DNA from: Berberis thunbergii
Lineage: Eukaryota; Streptophyta; Magnoliopsida; Ranunculales; Berberidaceae
Direction: 5' to 3'
NCBI GenBank assembly: GCA_003290165.1
Contig: QNQO01006264.1
Coordinates: 62,001 to 126,000 of the forward strand
DNA: 64,000 nt
Below, piece after piece: positions 57,496-64,000 of the stretch. The position numbers and the translations under genes are program-made. Position 1 is the first letter of the stretch. Each line of letters opens with the position of its first letter. The notes under the pieces are model-generated. The model did not search any database, had not been told where the DNA came from, and saw only the letters and a list, made by a program, of their open reading frames with translations.

Positions 57496-57870
57496 TTTAA
57501 AAAACATATCACCGATCCGCGTGAAATCTCATCTCAACCGTTAATAACCCCCAAAAATTTAGCTAAATCCAACGCACTGAACCAAACCACTTCATCGATC
57601 CGCGTGAAACTAACACAACCAATCCCCTTCAATTACCTTTCTCTATATAAATTTCAATTTTTTCTACAAACCAACTTAAACAAAAAATTTCTCTAAAATA
57701 TTTTTTCTTCTCTCATCTTCCAGAAAAGAAACCCACTGAGGAGAAGTCTGCCGCTTCCTCGACACCGATCTCGGCCGCCTCTCTCTCCCCTCCCTTCATC
57801 CGCCGCCTCTCTCTCAGAGATCTGAGACCTGAGACCTCGAGATCTGAAATCTCAGATCTCGGAAATTTTT
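57496..57870 (+). promoter_or_regulatory. Promoter-like segment inside the CACTA element
   Basis: TATATAA at 57644-57650 is followed by a C/T-rich leader (CTTCTCTCATCTTCC; CTCTCTCCCCTCCC). Upstream, CGATCCGCGTGAAA occurs twice (about 57514 and 57597). It looks like a plant promoter with a 5' UTR, but no ORF follows before the (AT)n tract, so the original coding region has probably been lost. Confidence 0.4.
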
Positions 57871-57871
57871 T

Positions 57872-57913
<42 letters not shown>

Positions 57914-57963
57914 AAAATCTCAGAGATCTCGGAGAAATCGAAAAAAAAATATATATATATATA
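57870..57963. repeat. (AT)n microsatellites with inverted flanks
   Basis: Two AT dinucleotide tracts (about 57876-57911 and 57948-57963) separated by AAAATCTCAGAGATCTCGGA. The flanking AGATCTCGGAAATTTTTTAA is a partial inverted copy of the spacer, so the block can fold. Confidence 0.85.
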
Positions 57964-57966
57964 TTT

Positions 57967-58605
57967 TTTAAACCATTTAGCGACGGCAATTGTTTCATCG
58001 CTAATATAAAAATAATGTAAATTTTTTTTAAAAAAACCATTTAGCAACGGAAAAATGCCCGTCGCTAAAATAAAAATTAATGTTAAATTAAAAAAAAATC
58101 AATTAGCCACGGTTAAAATGTCGTCGCTAATATTAAACTTTTTTTAAAAAAATCAGTTAGCTACGGCTAAAATGTCGTCGCTAATATAAAATAATGTTAA
58201 ATTTAAAAAAAAATAGTTAGCCACGGCAAATTGTTGTCGCTAATATAAAAATAATGTTAAATTTTTTTTTAAAATCTGTTAGCCATGGCCAAAATGCCGT
58301 CGCTAATATAAAAATAATGTTAAATTTTTTTAAAAAAAATTTGTTACCAACAGCCAAATTGCCGTCGCTAATATAAAAAAAATATTTAATTTTTTTAAAA
58401 AAAAATCAGTTAGCCACGGATGTTTTACATTTTAGCGACGGTTTTATCCCGTGGCTAATTAGCCACAGCTATTTTGTCGTCGCTGAATCAAATAGCGACG
58501 ATAAATGTGGCTATGGGATAGTGACGGTTGTTGTGCCGTCGCTGATGCCTTTTAGCTACGGTTTTAGCTCAATCAGCGACGGTTTTTAGCCGTTGTTGAT
58601 TTCAA
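57967..58605. repeat. Right subterminal hairpin array of the CACTA element
   Basis: About ten units of roughly 60 bp: TTAGCSACGGC ... GTCGTCGCTAATATAAAAAT. The last 120 bp before the terminus carry tight inverted modules (GCGACGGTTTTA / CCGTGGCTAATTAGCC). Confidence 0.88.
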
Positions 58606-58622
58606 TTTTTTTTGTAGTGAAG

Positions 58623-58737
58623 GTTTGCATGTAAGCATATCGGTGCAATGCAATAGGTCCAAAGTGTACTTGTTTTGTGTGAAGTACATCCCAGTAGGAT
58701 CAATAACAACCTCCAAGCCAAGAAAATAATGAACAGG
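58623..58737 (-). pseudogene. Continuation of inverted copia B' (RT end) beyond the CACTA element
   Basis: On the minus strand this reads HYFLGLEVVIDPTGMYFTQN then KYTLDLLH, the segment after the RT catalytic box, homologous to the plus-strand copy near 52050-52130. Copia similarity ends at about 58737. Confidence 0.75.
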
Positions 58738-58739
58738 GC

Positions 58740-60990
58740 CACGAGCGCATAGCTATTTCGTGGGGTAAACGATTTGTTGTTGATAACGGTATTGGATGTC
58801 CATGCATTGACCCGTCGATCTCGGATTCCTAGGAGCCCAAGATATCAGTGGGTTAAGTTTTGTGTTGGACAATCCCTCGGTTTTCATTGGATTTGCATCA
58901 ATTTGTTCAATCGGTGTTATGTCCACTAACAGATCAGCGACTGGAATTGGTTACTCGTATCAAAGTCGAAAGCTAGCTTTGAATGTAGAAATATAAATTT
59001 CTACATTTCATTGATTGAATAGACCCTACCCAACCCTAACTAGACTCACCCACTCCTAGTTCAATCTGTTAGTAGCTCGGTTAGTAGCTTCAATTAGAGT
59101 TTCTCATCTGAGGCGGTTGGGTGAGCCGCAGGTGGTCGATAATGAATCAAATCTTTAGTTACCGATAAGCAAGGTCTCTTTTTGTATCGATCAAGCAAGG
59201 GAGGAAAATTGAGCTACAATACTCTAATCATTAAATGAAGAAAAAAGAGAATTGATATCACTTTTAGAACAGGTCGTAAACGATATAATTCAGGCCTTGA
59301 AGAAACTCTCACTCAAAAACAAGGACTTCCCTGTACTAACAGCCACGACTGAATCCAAGCCTGGACTATAGCGATGACAAAAACAAGGGACCCTGAGAGA
59401 CGAAAATAATGTTACACACTTATGGACAATAGGCTTGATGATTGAAAAGATATGGTTGTTCCCATAACTCCACTCTCGACTTGGATTATATATCCAAAAC
59501 ACTTATCACCACCAAAGGCGAGTGGTCTAAATATAATCTAGGCAATATATTAGATGTAAATATCTAGCATCTTCATACCAAGCCGAATTGAATAACAACT
59601 TAACTTACGCTTCTCCGCTCGGGAGTCGGGCCTCTTTACTGCAGCAGCCTACGCCAGGTCAACATGAAGGGCATGGTGCTTCCAACAAGCATGGCATAGA
59701 AAGCGGTAAGTAGGGAAACAATGAGGTAAGCTAATAGCATATATGATAGTTCAGAAAATCTAATCAAAGAACAATAAAAAAATCTCGAGAAATCCTTCAA
59801 AAATGACGAACTCCATTATACAAATGATAGGACAGGGCCTAGGCAGTAGTACGGGAAGAATTATTTAGCGCACTCAAATCTAATAGATAGGGTTAAATAT
59901 TCGTGAAAGGCAAAAAAAAAATTCCATGTTACGGAACGAAGATATTGTTGGGTCCAACACGCCTATAAATAAAAGGTCTTCTTTCAATCTTTATTTGGAA
60001 AAGAAAGGGAGACAATGCCGAAGAGCAAAAACATCCTCGTTTTTTACATCTGCTCTTCCCGAAGTGAGGGAATTGCATGTACAGATCCGTAGGGGTTTAT
60101 AGTTTAATTGATTAAAATGTACCACTCATAATGGTGATATTGTGGGTTCAAGATTCTTTCTACCTTAGCTCACTAGGCGACTTGGAATGTCGTTTTTTTT
60201 GTTGTATCTGCTTCAATTGATCCTGAAGTGGACCTTGACTAAGGCAGGTAGGCACTAACTATAGGGATCTACAATTCAAACACAAAAGTTTCAAGTACGG
60301 ATTGACGGATGAATGTCGACTTGCCTTTTAGCTACCGATCATATCATATAGGGGGAAATAAGGAAGGATTCAATGAATCCCACAAAAATACTAAGGGCAG
60401 TCCATCTATTTATTTGACCCTAGTTCACGAGAAAGAGTCCTAGGGATAGACCATTTTGTTTTGCACCGAGAGAGCATGCACTCAGCTGCTTCTTGTTCGG
60501 CTAAGGGGATGGAAGGAGCTTTCTCTATTGTGTCACCACTAAAAAAGGTCTTGGTCTTGTTATAGTGGTGGTTCTCTAGTGAGACGTCATAGCTGTATGA
60601 GGGGTTGGAACTTGACTACACGAAATTCTAAATCTAAGGGGAAGAGTTTGCTTTGTTTTACTTCATTCTACTGTCAAAGACTGGAGCCCTCGGCCCCTCA
60701 ATCTTGTATTCTATACCGTTGGGTATTTATAACACAACACAGGTGGTCTCTAGATCCTACTATACCGGTGGATCCATGGTATTCCTAACAAGATGTGATA
60801 TGAAGGAACAATGTTTTAGATTTGTTGTAGCTGTTTTTTTTTCATAACAAAGCCATGAATAATGACATAGAAGTCAGCCTCTCACACGCAAGGAGATGTT
60901 GTTGCTAGATGTCTGTTTTATATTCCTGTTTCTTGAACTTTTTCTTTTAGGTTCAGGCCGAAGATTGGCATAACATTCTCAGTACTTTTA
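58740..60990. other. Probable nuclear insertion of mitochondrial DNA (NUMT)
   Basis: The segment changes character: balanced base composition, few homopolymers, and short, unrelated reading frames, as in plant mitochondrial intergenic DNA. It contains a relic of mitochondrial trnI-CAU. I cannot identify protein genes in it, and the edges are guesses based on the end of copia similarity and the return of nuclear-type sequence. Confidence 0.4.
60093..60168 (+). tRNA. Mitochondrial-type tRNA-Ile(CAU) pseudogene
   Basis: GGGTTTATAGTTTAATTGAT begins the acceptor and D arm. TACCACTCATAATGGTG forms a five-pair anticodon stem with a CUCAUAA loop (anticodon CAU), then ATATTGTGGGTTCAAG gives the variable loop and 5' half of the T arm. 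This resembles plant mitochondrial trnI(CAU). The 3' half of the T stem and acceptor do not pair, so it is a pseudogene. Confidence 0.6.
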
Positions 60991-61065
60991 TTTTTGAAAG
61001 CTCAATGGGGTTTTGAAGGGCCCCCGAACCTTTATTGAAATAAATATACTTAGAGAACTACAATC

Positions 61066-61304
61066 TTACATACTCCTTGCCACAGTCATCTTCATACAAA
61101 ATTTCCTAAAAATTCTTTGCAAATGAGCTTGGCGTAAACGAACAATGGCCCATTTCTCCCTATCGATCTTTGCAGGCTTTCCTTTCTTTAAGGAAGTAAT
61201 TTGGTGATCTCCTACCTCTGGATTGCCACCAAATGCAACTGGGGACGTAGGAACGACCATGCCTTTCCTGAGACTCTCATTTACCCATTCCAGACTGAGC
61301 ATCA

Positions 61305-61337
<33 letters not shown>

Positions 61338-61365
61338 AGGAACCATCACCTCCATTACTACTCAA
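61066..61365 (-). CDS. Unrecognised 99-residue open frame
   Basis: The C-terminal 75 residues look gene-like (WVNESLRKGMVVPTSPVAFG, GKPAKIDREKWAIVRLRQ, basic C-terminus), while the N-terminal part translates a GATA microsatellite. I do not recognise a family. It may be the last exon of a gene or a mitochondrial remnant; it could also be chance. Confidence 0.22.
61308..61337. repeat. (GATA)7 microsatellite
   Basis: Seven uninterrupted GATA units followed by GA. Confidence 0.95.
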
Positions 61366-61377
61366 GAACAGGTACCC

Positions 61378-61925
61378 TGCTACTTATTAATATTCAACTA
61401 AATTTGCACATCCACCATGATGTTTTTCAGTAGATCCTATATGATATGAGAATGTATGTGAGGAGGGTCATCTTTATCATAATCTGTTTGCTTCTCACGT
61501 TGGGTAGTTAACAATAAAATAATATTTTGTAGACTTCCTGAAATCTGTTTCGTGTAGCTTCTCAGAAAGTATATAAATGCTAAAAACGATTAAGAGGTCC
61601 CGCCGAATGAGGGCCTTCATTCAAATTTTTATTTACCTTTATGAATAACCTCATACTTTTTTACTAAAAAAATTGTAAACAAAGATGTGGACATTGTAAA
61701 CAAAGATGTGGACCTCTCTTCTCACCCAGCTTTCATGCCTTCTCTCCCTCTCTTTCTTCTATGGCGTAAAAGCATCAATTAGTTTCATCATCCAATTTTA
61801 CACTTTTTGCTTTTATTACAAAGACTCTTCCTTTGGTTGTCTCTTCAACAAAAACATAGGTAGGTAGCTCTTTCAGAAATTAAAGATCTATGTCGATACT
61901 TTGATGTGTTTCTGACAAATAACAG
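61378..61925. other. Intergenic sequence before copia C
   Basis: No gene. A short duplication (AAACAAAGATGTGGACATTG followed by the same motif) lies at about 61676-61710. Confidence 0.4.
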
Positions 61926-62145
61926 TGAGAATGATGATCTGATCTTTTCATTGATTTATGTTGTTTATATACAAGCTATTCTGCCATTATAGGCAACTTC
62001 TAATCACCCTAACAATCTGCTAACTTCTTTATATAAAGCAATCATCCTAGAATACTATATTACATAATCAAGACCATATTCAATAGCATAATCATGAGAA
62101 TATTCTCAATGCCATATTCATAGCATAATCATGAGAATATTCTCA
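61926..62145 (-). repeat. 3' LTR of copia C
   Basis: In element sense it starts TGAGAATATTCTCATG after the purine tract and appears to end CATCATTCTCA at 61926. It carries an internal direct repeat (CATAATCATGAGAATATTC twice) and TATATAAAC (about 61966). The partner LTR is outside the window, so the end is provisional. Confidence 0.6.
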
Positions 62146-62158
62146 ATGCCCCCCCCCC

Positions 62159-64000
62159 TCAAGTTGGAGCATGGAGATCTCGTATGCCCAACTTGCGAAG
62201 TAGATACTCATATTGTCGTTTGCCCAACGCTTTTGTGAAAATGTCAGCGAGTTGCGCATTGGACGGGACAAAGGTGGGATTGATATTTCCGGCAACAATG
62301 TCATCACGGACAAAGTGACAATCGACCTCAATGTGTTTTGTTCGTTCATGAAATACGGGATTTTGAGATATATGGAGAGCCGCCTGACTATCACAATGAA
62401 GAGACATAGGACGTGTATGGGGCATCCGAGGCTAGCTAAAATAGCTTTTAGCCATTTCAACTCACATGTAGTCATAGCCATAAACCGGTATTCCGCCTCT
62501 GCGGAGGAACGAGATATTGTATGTTGCTTCTTCGTCTTCCAAGATACCGGTGAGTTCCCAAGAAACACTAACCACCCAATGAGGGACCGCCTAGTCAATG
62601 GGCATCCGACCCAGTCAACGTCACACCACCCATGTAACTGCATGTCACACTTACTACTCAAATGTATACCTTGACCCGGATTACCTTTTAAGTACCGGAC
62701 CACCCGCAAAGCAGCTTCTCAGTGGTCTGCCCGAGGACGTTGCATAAATTGAGATAAAACATGAACACTATAAGATAATTCGGGTCGAGTAAAACACAAA
62801 TAAATTAGCCGCCCCACCAAGCAATGATAAGGCTCAGGATCAGCGAGCTCTTGACTCGTAGACAAGGCGAGTCGATGATTCTGTTCCAGTGGCACAGCCG
62901 CGGGCTTTGCCCCTAGCAATCCTGCCTTAGAAATGATGTCAAGCGCATATTTGCGTTGACAAAGTACAAACCCATCTAGTCCGCGTGCCACTTCTACCCC
63001 CAAGAAATACTTTAAAGGACCCAGATCTTTCATGTGGAAACAAGCATTGAGATAACCCTTGAATTTTTGTATATCAACCGGATTATGCCAAGAGATGATA
63101 ACGTCGTCGACATAAACAAGAACACTGAGCTGAACCGCACCTCTCTGTAGAGTAAACAAAGAATAATCTGAATAAGATTGCTGAAAACCATAATTTGTCA
63201 AAGCAGTTGACAATTTAGCGAACCAGCACCGGGGTGCCTGTTTCAGCCCATATAATGATTTCATAAGCTTGCACACCTTCCCGGAAGTCCCCACCTGAAA
63301 ACCAAGTGGTAATTTCATGTATACCTCCTCCATAAGGTCACCATGTAGAAATGCATTATGAACATCCATCTGATGGACTTCCCAATTCATGGAAGCCGCA
63401 ACGGCAAGAAAGACCCTCACTGTAACCATCTAAGCTACTGGAGCAAATGTCTCTGTATAATCAATTCCTTCAATTTGATGATTCTCAAGAATAACCAGCC
63501 GAGCCTTCAATCGCTCAATGGTACCATCAGAATTATACTTGATCTTGTATACCCACTTGCATCCTAGAGCTTTCTTTCCTGGTGGTAATTCTGCTACAAC
63601 CCAGGTTTCATTAATCTCAAGAGCCTCAATTTCTCGACGCATGGCATCCCTCTAGCGGATGTCTTTCGCGGCTTCAGAATAGCACGCAGGTTCCTGATTT
63701 GCTGTCAAGCCTGCAAGAAAATGTCTATGTCGCATAGAAAAATTATCACAATTCACATAATGTGCTATAGGATAGGGTGTACCTGAGGAATGTCGTGGTA
63801 CGGGTGAAGCTGGTACGGATGGACTCATTTTCTGAATGGTATGAGTAACATAATCACGGAGTCGTACCGAGGCTTGCCTTCTGCATTGACCCCTGCCCAA
63901 CACATCTTCCTGACTTGCGTTCGGGTTGTCCTCCTGGTTCGCACAAACCAACTGCCCAGCAGCCTCATCCGGTTGTACAAACACCTCGGCAACAGCATGT
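62159..64000 (-). pseudogene. Copia C pol (RT and RNase H)
   Basis: [87 protein letters not shown], and the catalytic box LSVLVYVDDVIIS. RNase H: DVDWVGCPLTRRSLIG, SRSSAEAEYRFMA, then after a frameshift near 62420 [30 protein letters not shown] and [10 protein letters not shown]. In-frame stops replace Trp near 63655 and Lys near 63432. The upstream 110-residue part (63652-63984) is the integrase-RT linker. Confidence 0.92.

Larger units (their letters stand above)
53675..58619. mobile_element. Non-autonomous CACTA (En/Spm) element, 4.9 kb, repeat-filled
   Basis: Ends are CACTACAAAAAAAAACAAAA and, reverse complemented, CACTACAAAAAAAATTGAAA, with the 3-bp duplication AAG (53672-53674 and 58620-58622). 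Insertion into the copia B' fragment is confirmed by continuity of that fragment. The interior has no transposase. It holds subterminal hairpin arrays, 250-bp tandem units, a 2-kb purine-rich array, a second palindromic array, a promoter-like segment and AT microsatellites. Confidence 0.95.
61926..64000 (-). mobile_element. Ty1/copia element C, 3' half, runs off the window
   Basis: Minus-strand pol with a 3' LTR at its downstream end and a polypurine tract (CTTGAGGGGGGGGG, about 62147-62162) next to it. The 5' half lies beyond 64000. The coding sequence is better preserved than in copia A or B, with only a few lesions visible. Confidence 0.88.

Overview
This is nuclear DNA from a flowering plant. 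Its AT-rich composition, plant-type splice sites and gene families (FAR1-like, PPR, aleurain, AVT3-type transporter, GBF-type bZIP) fit a eudicot, but I cannot name the species. Most of the window is mobile DNA, much of it nested. Only one ordinary host gene looks intact: a single-exon, membrane-anchored SAM-dependent methyltransferase (18.8-19.5 kb, minus). A broken paralogue lies at 44.8-45.6 kb.

Layout. 1-6.76 kb: 3' part of a Tat-lineage Ty3/gypsy element (gag-pro, no RT/integrase, antisense ORF, 3' LTR) inserted in a minus-strand Mutator-like (MULE) transposase pseudogene (6.76-7.7 kb). 9.22-9.92 kb: hAT-type MITE with target duplication. 11.02-17.38 kb: complete but decayed Ty1/copia element, minus strand, with both LTRs and TSD GGTAA. 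18.8-19.5 kb: methyltransferase. 19.93-31.38 kb: my main discovery, an apparent 11.4-kb Mutator-like unit with about 1-kb inverted terminal repeats that contain a host amino-acid-transporter fragment. Its near-perfect 9-bp TSD encloses a FAR1-like gene lacking the transposase core and a gene for an RNase H1 N-terminal-domain protein with a C-terminal membrane segment. That second gene is split by a 4.16-kb insertion (TSD TCAGG) carrying an aleurain first exon and PPR repeats. 31.57-31.73 kb: small MITE with termini related to the big unit. 33-43.5 kb: second MULE-like remnant interrupted by a full Tat-type element (34.61-43.00 kb, two 593-bp LTRs, TSD GTGTG), again gag-pro plus antisense ORF without RT. 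44.8-45.6 kb: methyltransferase pseudogene. 45.84-47.03 kb: Tourist/Harbinger-like element (TSD TTA) carrying a bZIP leucine-zipper exon. 47.10-47.32 kb: second short MULE-type MITE. 48.4-53.7 and 58.6 kb: two copia remnants of one family in tail-to-tail inversion. 53.68-58.62 kb: non-autonomous CACTA element (TSD AAG) filled with hairpin repeats and a 2-kb GATCAAAGAA-type array. 58.7-61.0 kb: probable mitochondrial insertion with a trnI-CAU relic. 61.9-64.0 kb: a third copia element, minus strand, running off the window.

The recurring theme is capture of host exons by unrelated element types: a MULE-like unit, a TG..CA element and a Tourist-like element. Most retroelement coding regions contain stops or frameshifts. 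The FAR1-like frame, the methyltransferase and, once its insertion is discounted, the RNase H1-N reading frame are the only long uninterrupted non-retroelement genes.
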